A DNA stretch of 64,000 bases, from the NCBI GenBank assembly GCA_041862375.1, contig JBGVTE010000084.1, positions 1-64,000 of the forward strand, read 5' to 3'. Position 1 is the first letter of the stretch, and every line of letters starts with the position of its first letter. Below, piece by piece: positions 17,296-25,814 of the stretch. The DNA is from WVZL01 sp041862375 (lineage in GTDB: Bacteria > Acidobacteriota > Aminicenantia > Aminicenantales > Aminicenantaceae). A program made the translations under genes and the position numbers. The notes under the pieces are model-generated. The model did not search any database and was not told the DNA's origin. It saw only the letters and a program-made list of their open reading frames with translations.

Positions 17296-17745
17296 CTATG
17301 GATTCTTGCTCTGCCCTTCAATTATTCCCCACTTTTTACCCAGTTGGAAGGAGATGAAATTCGAAACCAAGAATCCTACTCCCAGGGCTATGATGACGAT
17401 TCCAATAATCATCAGGACTTTCATTTCATCTGCATATATCAGAGAGATGATGAGAAGAGCAATTCCCAGAATGGCAAGAATGATTCCTCTTGTAATGGAA
17501 GACAGGAGCTTGTCTCTTATTCCTGAACCGTTAATTCTTAAAAACTTGAGAAAGTTTTCTCCTGCCTCTGTTTGGAGAAATCCATTCAGCTCCTGTACGT
17601 TGGAGAATTTATCAACAATTTTGTTTTGTATATCCTTCTTGTGCTTCATTTTTCGCCATTCCAAGATGACCCAGACTACCCATCCCCAGAAAACAAACAT
17701 GGCGGGGATCACTAATATCAGGGCAAGATCTCTTGGTCCATCCAT
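17296..17745 (-). CDS. Small two- or three-helix membrane protein, unknown
   Basis: A 149-residue hypothetical protein. A hydrophobic helix lies at about 5-27 (LALILVIPAMFVFWGWVVWV), a soluble middle near 30-75 includes KFSNVQELNGFLQTEAGENF, and two further membrane helices span about 85-135. The start at 17745 is chosen because GGAGGT lies 4 bases upstream; a longer frame starts at 17757 without such a site. It is upstream of, and in the same direction as, the ECF sigma gene, so it may belong to that regulatory unit. Confidence 0.65.
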   Translation of the reverse strand: MDGPRDLALILVIPAMFVFWGWVVWVILEWRKMKHKKDIQNKIVDKFSNVQELNGFLQTEAGENFLKFLRINGSGIRDKLLSSITRGIILAILGIALLIISLIYADEMKVLMIIGIVIIALGVGFLVSNFISFQLGKKWGIIEGQSKNP

Positions 17746-17757
17746 GCTAACCTCCAT

Positions 17758-18122
17758 TCAATTTGTTCTATTCTTATAACGAATGAGCCTTTGGTAAGGT
17801 TAAAGAAAAAACATTTAAAAATTATAATGAATTTTAATTAAGGACTCATCAATCTCAAACTTGTGCAGAAGTTCTTAAAATTGTCAAACACGAGCTCTTG
17901 ATGGCGGCTGAGGATAAGGGGAGGCTACTTCCGAAACTAAGTCGAAAAGGCTTTTTGACTGAATTGAGGAAGGAATCTATATTATTCCTCACTGTTTTGC
18001 TGTCTTTGTCGTATTGCCTTAATTTCCTGTCAATTGGCCTTACCTTCTTGTTTAAGATATCTCCATCCCTTACCCTCAGCAGTTGAAAAATGTAGAAAAT
18101 TGTGAGGGATTTAGGGGGGATC
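17758..18122. other. Gap without a recognisable gene
   Basis: About 365 bases between the small membrane protein and the repeat zone. Open frames exist on both strands (for example one from 17898 on the plus strand), but none has a ribosome site or a sequence I can relate to a family. It may be decayed coding sequence, like its right-hand neighbour. Confidence 0.4.
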
Positions 18123-18174
18123 ACAAAAATAAGGACAAATCGTTGTAAGCGCAAAAAAGAAATTCTTATAAATC
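18123..18174. repeat. 52-base direct repeat, copy 2
   Basis: Differs from 16025-16076 at three positions. Its right end coincides with the left end of the nitrogenase-like fragment, so it marks a recombination or insertion junction. Confidence 0.85.
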
Positions 18175-18356
18175 TCTTCTGTATTTTTCAATCCATAGGG
18201 CAAAGGAAGGTCTGCCCCAAAATTTGATACGCCTAATCTCTCTGCCTCTTTCGTAAAGAGAGGCAAATCTTCATTGGTCAATATCAGGTTAAATTGTGCT
18301 GTGCCAAAATTTTCAATATCCTCAATCTTTGTATTCCTAGTCATAACACAGTTAAT
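18174..18356 (-). pseudogene. Fragment of nitrogenase-component-1-like gene (copy 1)
   Basis: Read on the minus strand it encodes NCVMTRNTKIEDIENFGTAQ, then FNLILTNEDLPLFTKEAERL and GVSNFGADLPLPYGLKNTEE before losing homology. It is about 85 percent identical over 180 bases to 19272-19452. The pattern (LLxxLGIxVN, then a variable turn, AQFNL, EAERLGVPNFG) fits the second Rossmann domain of nitrogenase component 1-type oxidoreductases. No start, N-terminus or C-terminus remains. Confidence 0.65.
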
Positions 18357-18459
18357 GTCTTTAAGATGCATTATTCAGTCTGGATTTTAGAGAGGTGGCG
18401 AATGGTTTTACTTCCCACAGCCCCTCAAAATAACGGATGTAATTATTGGACGGACTCGT

Positions 18460-19062
18460 TTACTTTGATTCAGGGAAATGTTTTAGTATTTCTTCCCCGA
18501 ACTGCAGAAAATCTTTTCTCTGAACGTTGTCGTAGTCTTCAAAAGGCCGGCTCCTACGCACGGATAAGTCTTCCAGCATTTTATAGTCATCAGGATTCAG
18601 CAGTCTCTTTGTGATTCTTCCGGGAAAAGTTTTCTTGGCAACTGGCGTTGCTCCGGTGAGTTTTATAATCAGGTCGAGATAGCGGTCTGCCCGTTCACTT
18701 CCTCCCGCTCCACATACAGAAAAAACTGCCTTGGTTTTCTTGGATATCAAGGAAGCGTTTTTCTGGATATAGTCTTCCAGATGCTGTGCGACTTTGCCTC
18801 CGTAAATCCCGGAGCCCACGATCAGGTAATCGAAGGAAGATAAGTCAGGATTTTCCCTGGCATCGAAAACATCGGCGATAACACCCATGCCTTCGGAAAT
18901 CCAGATGGAAGCATCCCTGTTACTTCCGTATCTGGTGCCAAACAGAATAGCCCATTTGTTCTTGCTCGGATTGGGGAAAAATTTCAGAGAATAACCATCG
19001 GAAATCAGAAAGGCTGTTCCTCCACCTAGGAGGCAGGACTTGAAAAATTTTCTTCGGTTCAT
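18460..19062 (-). CDS. Exported flavodoxin-domain protein with twin-arginine leader
   Basis: A 200-residue protein starting MNRRKFFKSCLLGGGTAFLI, a Tat-type leader with RRKFF. A flavodoxin/protoporphyrinogen-oxidase (HemG)-like domain follows: WAILFGTRYGSNRDASIWIS near 36-55 is the FMN phosphate loop, and YLIVGSGIYGGKVAQHLEDY near 84-103 is the next loop. FSVCGAGGSERADRYLDLI is the third. It probably binds FMN and acts as an electron carrier or reductase. AAGGAG precedes the ATG at 19062. It lies between two fragments of a nitrogenase-like gene, which may have been its partner. Confidence 0.78.
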   Translation of the reverse strand: MNRRKFFKSCLLGGGTAFLISDGYSLKFFPNPSKNKWAILFGTRYGSNRDASIWISEGMGVIADVFDARENPDLSSFDYLIVGSGIYGGKVAQHLEDYIQKNASLISKKTKAVFSVCGAGGSERADRYLDLIIKLTGATPVAKKTFPGRITKRLLNPDDYKMLEDLSVRRSRPFEDYDNVQRKDFLQFGEEILKHFPESK

Positions 19063-19163
19063 TAGCTCTCCTTTCCAAATATATGTTGATGGTTCTAACA
19101 CATTAGAGCAAAAACGTGTTAGGACACTTTTGCGCTTATGATAAATTCTAAGGAAAAAGCAAT

Positions 19164-19665
19164 TCAGGTGCAAGGAATATATACCTGATAGGGTACCTTC
19201 TTGCTCGCCTCTTGGAGAACTTTTTGTGCTTCGTCAGATTTCCCAAATTTCGCTGCAACAGCATAATACCACTCTTCTGTATTTCTCAATCCATCTGGCA
19301 AAGGAAGCTCTTCCCCAAAATTTGGTACACCTAATCTCTCTGCCTATTTCGTAAAGATAGGTAAATCTTCATTGGTCAATATCAGGTTAAATTGTGCTGC
19401 ACTGAAATTTTCGATATCCTCAATCTTTGTATTCCTGGTTATAACACAGTTTACACCGATCCCTAACCTGTTTAATAAATCTTTTATTCCCTCAAAGTCG
19501 AACAACCAGTTCTGCGAAGCTAACAAATAAGGTCCTACTATGTTTACAGTGTCAGGTTTCTTGGTAACTCCAGTTTTAGCAAACCTTGTCAGCAAGGTTC
19601 TATAAGTCAGGTCATAGCCAGTAATATCCCACCCTTTGAATCCAGGTGCATCAACAGAAATTAGC
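19164..19665 (-). pseudogene. Nitrogenase-component-1-like gene, truncated and with internal stop (copy 2)
   Basis: Minus-strand reading gives VDAPGFKGWDITGYDLTYRT, then TVNIVGPYLLASQNWLFDFE and GIKDLLNRLGIGVNCVITRN. After AQFNLILTNEDLPIFTK comes a TAG at the codon that is GAG in copy 1. The same frame then resumes AERLGVPNFGEELPLPDGLR and runs to VPYQVYIPCT before TGA at 19164. NIxGP...LLxxLGIxVN is typical of nitrogenase component 1 and relatives. The N-terminal third, with its cluster cysteines, is missing. The cca gene now begins where it would lie. Confidence 0.68.
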
Positions 19666-19718
19666 AGGAAAAAAAGTAATAAAAATGCTAAAATAGGTAA
19701 AACATAAGAAAGGAAACT

Positions 19719-21164
19719 ATGGAGAAGATTAAAGCTGAGTTTCGGGAAAAAGAATTTTTCGTCAACATCTTTGGCAAAGATGTGTATGCAGTTGGCGGCT
19801 ATGTACGAGATTTGATTCGAGGAATTCCTTCTGAAGACATAGATATTCTTATCACTCATCACTCTGTAGATGAAATCATAAAAAAAATCGAATCTTACGG
19901 AAAAGTAGACCTTGTCGGAAAGAGTTTTGGAATTATTAAGTTTACCATAGAAGGAAAAACATACGATATTGCATTGCCCCGAAAAGATGCGCCAAAAGAC
20001 ACTGGAATCAAAAGCCACAAGGACTTTCTTATCTCTGCTGAACCCGGCCTCCCCATAGAAAAGGACCTGGAAAGACGTGATTTCCGCTGCAACAGCATGG
20101 CTCTAAGACTTGCCGACGGAAAAATAATCGATCCTTACGGTGGTCTTAAAGATACAAACGAGAAATATATCAGGCTGACCAATCCTCAAACCTTTCCTGA
20201 TGACCCGCTAAGAGTTCTCCGAGTTGCACGATTTGCTTCAGTCCTTTGTTTTAAGGTAGATACTTCGATATATGAGGTATCCAGGGATATAGACTTAAGT
20301 GGATTAAGTGTAGAAAGAGTGAATGAAGAGCTCTTTAAAATGCTTCTTTTTTCGCCGCTTCCCTCTGTGGGCCTTGAAGAACTTCTTAAACTCGGGGCAT
20401 TGCGTCAGGCTTTCCCAGAACTCTACAGTCTTACACTCTCAATTCAGGATTCCATCTTTCATCCAGAAAAAGACACGTTTGGTCATCATACTGTCTGGTA
20501 TCACACTAAATTGACTGTAGACCAGGCAAAAGTTCTGGTTGACTTAAGCAGCATCAATCAGGAGAAAAAGTTAGCTTTGCTTCTAAGTGCCCTCTTCCAT
20601 GATATCGGAAAGCCGGCCACAGCTCAGTGGGAGTTCAAGAGAGGAAGGATGGTTATTACCAACAACGGCCATGATATTGCAGGTGAAAAAATCACTAAAA
20701 AAATATTCAATCGTGTTAAGATTTTCTCTTGGAATGGGTACAATCTGAGGAAAACGGTCCTTTTCCTCATCAAGGCTCATCATCGGGCAACAGAATTATG
20801 GCAGAATAAAGATGTGGTTACCAAGAAAGCATTTAATCGTTTAGCAGCTGATATCAACGGAGAAATTGAGCTCCTTGTCTACCTCGACGCAGCTGACCGT
20901 GCAGGAAGGAAAGAAAGTCTCATAAAGGCATTGGATAGACAGGCAAAATGGCTCCTCAATAAATTCAAGGAGCTGAATGTTTCAAAAGAAACCATTAAGC
21001 CTCTTATCATGGGCAGGGATTTGATAAAAATGGGAGTCTCTCCGGGACCTTCTATGGGAAAAATTCTTAAAAAGTTATATCTGCTCCAGCTCGATAATGA
21101 ATTCGAGACAAAAGCCCAGGGGCTTAAAATTGCCAAAAAAATAGTCGCAAAACAACTCCTATGA
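19719..21164 (+). CDS. cca: CCA tRNA nucleotidyltransferase / poly(A) polymerase family, HD domain
   Basis: A 481-residue class II nucleotidyltransferase. It shows the GG motif and catalytic acidic pair as AVGGYVRDL (24-32) with DIDIL (40-44), and ERRDFRCNSMALR at 118-130. A head domain with DPLRVLRVARFA follows, and an HD domain has FHDIGKP near 292-298. It adds or repairs the tRNA 3' CCA; the HD part usually gives phosphatase or phosphodiesterase activity. The tRNA-Leu in this window already encodes CCA, so repair could be its main duty here. AAAGGAAACT precedes the ATG. The stop overlaps galE by ATGA. Confidence 0.92.
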   Translation: MEKIKAEFREKEFFVNIFGKDVYAVGGYVRDLIRGIPSEDIDILITHHSVDEIIKKIESYGKVDLVGKSFGIIKFTIEGKTYDIALPRKDAPKDTGIKSHKDFLISAEPGLPIEKDLERRDFRCNSMALRLADGKIIDPYGGLKDTNEKYIRLTNPQTFPDDPLRVLRVARFASVLCFKVDTSIYEVSRDIDLSGLSVERVNEELFKMLLFSPLPSVGLEELLKLGALRQAFPELYSLTLSIQDSIFHPEKDTFGHHTVWYHTKLTVDQAKVLVDLSSINQEKKLALLLSALFHDIGKPATAQWEFKRGRMVITNNGHDIAGEKITKKIFNRVKIFSWNGYNLRKTVLFLIKAHHRATELWQNKDVVTKKAFNRLAADINGEIELLVYLDAADRAGRKESLIKALDRQAKWLLNKFKELNVSKETIKPLIMGRDLIKMGVSPGPSMGKILKKLYLLQLDNEFETKAQGLKIAKKIVAKQLL

Positions 21165-22141
21165 AAATCTTAGTTGCAGGCGGTGCAGGATACATCGGTT
21201 CCCATACTGTCAAAGAACTCATACGTGAGGGATTCGAAGCACTCATCTTCGATAACTTATCCACTGGGAAAAAAGAACTGATTGCCGGTGGGAAGCTGGT
21301 GGTGGGTGACTTAAGGGTCAAAAAATCTCTAAAAGATGTCTTTTTGTCGAAGAATATCGGAGCTGTTCTCCACTTTGCCTCTCTCATCCGAGTGGGAGAA
21401 TCATACATTGATCCCCAAAAATACTACACTTCTAACATGATTAGCAGTCTGAATCTGCTAGAAGCTATGCTTGAGGCTGGCGTTAAATATTTTATTTTTT
21501 CTTCAAGTGCTGCCGTCTATGGTGTACCTAAAGAAATTCCTATTACTGAATCTCATCCTTTAAATCCCATCAATCCATACGGACAGACAAAGCTTTTTGT
21601 AGAGAGAGTACTTCAAGATTATGAAAAAGCCTACGGGCTAAAATTCATCTCTCTCCGCTACTTTAATGCCGCTGGAGCTGATCCTGAAGGGCACCTTGGA
21701 GAAATGCACCAACCTGAATCTCATCTCATTCCTAACCTTCTTCTTTTCCTCTTGGGGAAAAAAAAGAGCTTCGACTTATTCGGAACAGATTTTCCAACTC
21801 CCGATGGAACAGCTGTGAGAGACTACATTCATGTAACTGATCTAGCAAGAGCCCATGTCCTTGCTCTCCAGCATCTTCTTGCCCACTCAAAAAGTGATTT
21901 TATAAATCTAGGTACAAGTAAGGGATATTCTGTACTTGAAATTATAAAAAACACTGAAAAAATTACTGGGAAAAAAATCGCATACAGAGAAAAGCCGCGA
22001 CGGAAAGGAGATGTCTCCATTCTTTTAGCTTCCAAGGAGAAAGCTGAACGGATTTTAGGCTGGCATCTTCAATATTCTGATATTTTAAGTATAATCAAGA
22101 CTGCTTGGAAATGGCATGAGAAAACATCCTATGTAGACTGA
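21161..22141 (+). CDS. galE: UDP-glucose 4-epimerase
   Basis: A 326-residue extended short-chain dehydrogenase. It has the NAD motif GGAGYIGSH at 7-15, the catalytic Ser region FSSSAAVYG, and the YGQTK Tyr-Lys pair near 142-146. The C-terminal substrate domain contains RDYIHVTDLA. It interconverts UDP-glucose and UDP-galactose for surface polysaccharides. The start overlaps the cca stop by four bases. Confidence 0.93.
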   Translation: MKILVAGGAGYIGSHTVKELIREGFEALIFDNLSTGKKELIAGGKLVVGDLRVKKSLKDVFLSKNIGAVLHFASLIRVGESYIDPQKYYTSNMISSLNLLEAMLEAGVKYFIFSSSAAVYGVPKEIPITESHPLNPINPYGQTKLFVERVLQDYEKAYGLKFISLRYFNAAGADPEGHLGEMHQPESHLIPNLLLFLLGKKKSFDLFGTDFPTPDGTAVRDYIHVTDLARAHVLALQHLLAHSKSDFINLGTSKGYSVLEIIKNTEKITGKKIAYREKPRRKGDVSILLASKEKAERILGWHLQYSDILSIIKTAWKWHEKTSYVD

Positions 22142-22151
22142 ATAAAATAGC

Positions 22152-22333
22152 TTTGTCCCAAAGTGACGGGATGTCTTGTCATTGCGAAAAGCGAAGCGAT
22201 GAAGCAATCTCTTAAGGAAGGGCATTAATCTATTTGTTTTCAATGAGATTGCCACGCTCTCTTCGATCGCTCGCGATGACAATGGAACTGCCTTTTTCGA
22301 ACACTTCTTTTAATCCCATCACTTTGGGACAAA
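22152..22333. mobile_element. MITE-like element with TTTGTCCCAAAGTGA ends
   Basis: TTTGTCCCAAAGTGACGGGA at 22152 is matched in reverse at 22313-22333 (one mismatch). The interior carries the CATTGCGAAAAGCGAAGCGA then GAAGCAATCTC type of sequence and its inverted partner. Similar CATTGCGA...GAAGCAATCTC repeats are widespread in bacterial genomes. No gene is inside. Confidence 0.75.
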
Positions 22334-22479
22334 CTCAAAAAATTAGATGTTACTTCGCGCCTCAAGGATCGATATAATCTCATATCACCGCCTAGTCTAA
22401 TTACCATTACTCGCACAACAAGTCCAGTTAATTCATTTTCAACAAATCTATTTAATTACCGTGTTCCTGGGCCATAACG

Positions 22480-22611
22480 CTGACGAAACTGCCGGCTTCG
22501 CTCGCAATTACTTATATTCTAATGGGATTGCCATGTCGCTTTGCTCCTGGCAACGACAATTTAGTCATTTTTTTTTCTACAGACTATGATTCCTTCACTT
22601 CGGGACAAAGC
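22480..22611. repeat. Degenerate second copy of the TTTGTCCC element
   Basis: The right end ATTCCTTCACTTCGGGACAA at 22588, and an internal GATTGCCATGTCGCTTTGCT, resemble the element at 22152-22333. The left end has eroded. With that element it fills the 500-base gap between galE and lepA. Confidence 0.55.
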
Positions 22612-22643
22612 TTTTTATTTATTAAGTGTCTGTCACACAGCAG

Positions 22644-24434
22644 TTACTCAACTTCAAGAAAGGCAAGGAAGGCCTCTTGAGGAATATCAACTCTGCCAAT
22701 TTTCTTCATTCTTTTTTTTCCTGCCCTCTGTTTCTCAAGCAGCTTCATCTTTCTTGTATAGTCACCGCCGTAAAGCTTTGCCAGGACATCCTTGCGGTAT
22801 GACTTTATTTTCTCCCGGGCAATCACACGCTTCCCTATGGCTGCCTGAAGAGTAACTTCGAACTGCTGGCGAGGAATGAGCTTTCGCATCTTTCCCACGA
22901 GAGCTTTTCCCAATTGATATGCCTTATCCTGGTGAACAATGAGAGAAAGAGCATCCACTTGTTCTCTGTTTATGAGAATATCCAGCTTCACTAAAGGGGC
23001 CTCCCTGAAACCTGAAAGCTCATAATCCATGGAAGCATATCCTTGAGAAATGGACTTGAGCTTATTGTAAAAATCAAAAACAACTTCACTTAAAGGAATG
23101 AGGTAGGTTAAAAAAATCCGTTGAGAGCTGATATATTCTAACTTTTTCTGTTCGCCCCGTCTACTCTCCAGGAGCTTGAGCACTGCACCGAGATATTTAG
23201 CAGGGGTTAAAATAAAAGCTTCTATCAGGGGCTCTTCTATTATCTTTATTTCGTAAGGAGGAGGTAAATGCACGGGATTATGAATTTCCCTGACTTGATT
23301 ATCTTTTGTTGTGATTCGATAACTAACATTGGGAGCGGTTGTGACGAGGCTTAAATCAAATTCTCTCTCGAGCCTTTCCTGGATAATTTCCCGGTGAAGA
23401 AGGCCCAGAAAGCCACACCTGAAACCAATACCCAGGGCAGGAGAATTTTCAGGCGTAAAGTAAAATGAAGAATCATTAAGCCTCAGCTTCTCAAGAGCAT
23501 CTCTCAAATCTTCGATACTGCTTTCGCCGCCAGGAAACATTCCACAAAAAACCATGGGCTTCGCTTCTTTAAAGCCTGGAAAAGCGTTGGCAGTTAGTCT
23601 GCTCTCCTCAGTGATAGTGTCCCCGATTCGGGCATGGGCTAATTCTTTAATTCCGGCTATCAAATATCCTACTTCTCCGACTGATAGCTGCTCAGCTTTA
23701 ACAGGCTTTGGTGTCAAGTAGCCGATCTCTTCAACTACGTAGCGAGCGTTTGTAGCCATGAGCTTAATCTGTGAACCTTTCTGCATAATCCCTTCGAAGA
23801 TACGCACCAGCACTACAACTCCTCGGTAGGAATCAAACCAGGAATCAAAGAGTAATGCCTTGAGAGGAGCCTCAGGATTGCCTTTAGGTGGAGGAATACG
23901 GTCTACGATACTTTCCAGCACGCTTTCAACGCCAATGCCTTTTTTAGCACTAACCTCAATGGCTTCTTCTTTCTTTAAGCCGATAATACTTTCCAGTTGC
24001 TCCAAGGTTATCTGAATATTTGCCTGAGGAAGATCAATCTTGTTTATGACAGGAATGAGGACGAGATCATTCTGGAAGGCCAAATACGTATTAGCTAAAG
24101 TCTGTGCCTCTACTCCTTGAGAAGCATCGATAACAAGAAGCGCTCCTTCGCAGGCTGCAAGGCTGCGGGAGACCTCGTAAGAAAAATCAACATGGCCTGG
24201 AGTATCAATCAAGTTGAGGATGAACGTGGAGCTTGAGTTTCTCTGGTAGCGAAGGCGGGCTGTCTGCGCTTTTATAGTAATCCCTTTTTCTCGCTCCAGA
24301 TCCATAGTATCCAGAACCTGGTCTCTCAGTTCCCGGGGAGAGAGTGCTCCTGTTATCTCCAGGAGGCGGTCAGCCAGAGTAGACTTGCCATGGTCGATGT
24401 GGGCAATAATGGAAAAATTCCTTATATTATCCAT
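22644..24434 (-). CDS. lepA: Elongation factor 4 (LepA) back-translocating GTPase
   Basis: A 596-residue translational GTPase, normal LepA length. The P-loop AHIDHGKST is at 11-19; DTPGHVDFSYEV and NKIDLPQA are the G3 and G4 boxes. The LepA-specific C-terminus with GGDYTRKMKLLEKQRAGKKR is present; EF-G domain IV is absent. The ATG at 24434 sits only 7 bases from the left end of the RAYT element and 15 bases from the RAYT stop, and no Shine-Dalgarno sequence is seen upstream. Confidence 0.96.
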   Translation of the reverse strand: MDNIRNFSIIAHIDHGKSTLADRLLEITGALSPRELRDQVLDTMDLEREKGITIKAQTARLRYQRNSSSTFILNLIDTPGHVDFSYEVSRSLAACEGALLVIDASQGVEAQTLANTYLAFQNDLVLIPVINKIDLPQANIQITLEQLESIIGLKKEEAIEVSAKKGIGVESVLESIVDRIPPPKGNPEAPLKALLFDSWFDSYRGVVVLVRIFEGIMQKGSQIKLMATNARYVVEEIGYLTPKPVKAEQLSVGEVGYLIAGIKELAHARIGDTITEESRLTANAFPGFKEAKPMVFCGMFPGGESSIEDLRDALEKLRLNDSSFYFTPENSPALGIGFRCGFLGLLHREIIQERLEREFDLSLVTTAPNVSYRITTKDNQVREIHNPVHLPPPYEIKIIEEPLIEAFILTPAKYLGAVLKLLESRRGEQKKLEYISSQRIFLTYLIPLSEVVFDFYNKLKSISQGYASMDYELSGFREAPLVKLDILINREQVDALSLIVHQDKAYQLGKALVGKMRKLIPRQQFEVTLQAAIGKRVIAREKIKSYRKDVLAKLYGGDYTRKMKLLEKQRAGKKRMKKIGRVDIPQEAFLAFLEVE

Positions 24435-24440
24435 TGGGGT

Positions 24441-25539
24441 CCATTGGGGTCAGGCTTTCATAACTTGGATAACTTTTTCCAGATGATTGAACTGCGCTTT
24501 ATCTTTAGTAACTCCTTCCTCAATTCTACGGATCATATTTGATATACTTGAAATATCTCTTCCCAAAAACTCAGCCACAGATTTGTTACTAATCCCAGCA
24601 TGCCTCGTTGCGATGTATGCACATAAACTTCGAGCATCGGATATCTTCTGTTCTCTGCTTCTACCCAAAATACATTCTAATGAAATTCCCGTTATTTCTG
24701 AAACTATTTTTAGAATTTCGTATAAATTTTTTTCCCCTGAAACTAAAACATTTTGATCTTGAAGACGGATAAAATCCTGTTCTCCATTTTGAATTCCGCT
24801 TTGATCTTGGTTTTCTATCCTCTCCTTCATTCTGCGTACAAACTCTGAACCCTCTAAATATAGCTGGTCATTTACATTGTCAAATAAATCTCCATGCCCT
24901 TTTTCTATGCCCTGTTGAATAAATTGTCTATACTTTCTTTCAGCAATAAATTTGTCTTGAAAAAGCATCTCGAAGATAAAACCTTTTGCCACAAAGGACT
25001 GATTTAAATATCCCAGATAGACGCGATGGCTGCTCCATAAATAATCCTCTATATCGCTCACTAACGCTGCTCTCACAGGATTAAGGTGGATGTACCTAAC
25101 CAGCTCTAAAAGATAAGAATCCTTCTCGCAGAGAATTGCTTTATATCTAGCCTGGAATACATGACCCACAGATTTATATTTATTGTGAAAATAAGATGTA
25201 TAGCTTTGTTGAATTCCCTGCATAACTTTTGAAAGAGGTGTGACATCTGTTTTTAGGAGAAGATGTATGTGGTTGGGCATGAGTGTATAAGCATAAAGAG
25301 TAAATTTATATCTCTGGTGATATCTCTTGAGCCGTAGAATGTAAATTTTATAATCCTGGTCATCTTTAAAAATGACTTGTCTATTGTTTCCTCTCGCCAA
25401 GACATGATAAAACGCACCAGGAAACTCAATCCTATTCTGTCGTGCCATCCCTACTTATAAGACGTTTCAACTCCAGAATATTGGCAAAAATAAAGAATTT
25501 AATCAAATTATCCAAGTTATGAAAGCCTGACCCCAATGG
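24441..25539. mobile_element. RAYT element bounded by perfect 32-bp inverted repeats
   Basis: The left end CCATTGGGGTCAGGCTTTCA and the next 12 bases (24441-24472) are exactly the reverse complement of 25508-25539. The transposase fills nearly the whole interior. A tandem CCATTGGGGT lies just outside the left end (24431-24440) and includes the lepA start codon. Seven or more solo copies of the end sequence occur elsewhere in the window, so the enzyme and its cognate REP family are both present. Confidence 0.85.
24450..25448 (-). CDS. REP-associated tyrosine transposase (RAYT, Y1_Tnp) with DnaA-like C-terminal domain
   Basis: A 332-residue HUH transposase of the IS200/RAYT type. FHVLARGN-like AFYHVLARGNNRQVIFKDD opens the domain (12-30), the HUH pair is HIH at 60-62 (MPNHIHLLLK), and a Tyr in SYTSYF (82-87) is the likely nucleophile. 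RYIHLNPVRA near 127 is also typical. From about 240 to 325 the sequence resembles DnaA domain IV (ISLECILGRSREQKISDARS, then LGRDISSISNMIRRIEEG), a helix-turn-helix for DNA binding. The last residues VIQVMKA and the TGA stop are encoded by the terminal repeat. Confidence 0.9.
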   Translation of the reverse strand: MARQNRIEFPGAFYHVLARGNNRQVIFKDDQDYKIYILRLKRYHQRYKFTLYAYTLMPNHIHLLLKTDVTPLSKVMQGIQQSYTSYFHNKYKSVGHVFQARYKAILCEKDSYLLELVRYIHLNPVRAALVSDIEDYLWSSHRVYLGYLNQSFVAKGFIFEMLFQDKFIAERKYRQFIQQGIEKGHGDLFDNVNDQLYLEGSEFVRRMKERIENQDQSGIQNGEQDFIRLQDQNVLVSGEKNLYEILKIVSEITGISLECILGRSREQKISDARSLCAYIATRHAGISNKSVAEFLGRDISSISNMIRRIEEGVTKDKAQFNHLEKVIQVMKA

Positions 25540-25616
25540 CAAAGGGTTGACTTTTAGGGAGGAGTGAAGTATTTTTTCTATAGAGACCTAAAAATAAGCC
25601 TTCAGAGGAGGTTTTA

Positions 25617-25814
25617 ATGTATTTGATTGGACCCGTGGGCCCGACTGAATTATTGTTAATAGTCTTGATTATTGTCATAATCTTCGGTGCTCGAAAACTT
25701 CCAGAACTGGGAAAATCCTTAGGAGAAGGCATAAAGAATTTTCGAAAATCAATAACCTCGAAAGAGAAGGAACCACCGTCGGATAAGCCTCAGCCTCCTG
25801 CTAAGGAAGAATGA
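25617..25814 (+). CDS. tatA: Twin-arginine translocase subunit TatA/TatE
   Basis: A 65-residue TatA-type protein. A short N-terminal membrane helix (ELLLIVLIIVIIFGA, about 11-25) is followed by the FGARKLPELGKSLGEGIKNF amphipathic hinge, which is the family signature, and a charged tail. It forms the pore of the Tat pathway that would export the RR-leader proteins at 10343 and 18460. AGAGGAGG precedes the ATG. The stop overlaps the methyltransferase start by ATGA. Confidence 0.94.
   Translation: MYLIGPVGPTELLLIVLIIVIIFGARKLPELGKSLGEGIKNFRKSITSKEKEPPSDKPQPPAKEE

Noticed and set aside
17898..18086. Plus-strand open frame starting MAAEDKGRLLPKLSRKGF
   Set aside because: No ribosome site, no recognised family, and a hydrophobic low-complexity end. 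It lies in a decayed zone.
19666..20018. N-terminal extension of the nitrogenase-like frame on the minus strand
   Set aside because: It runs antisense through cca and loses all family similarity beyond 19665.
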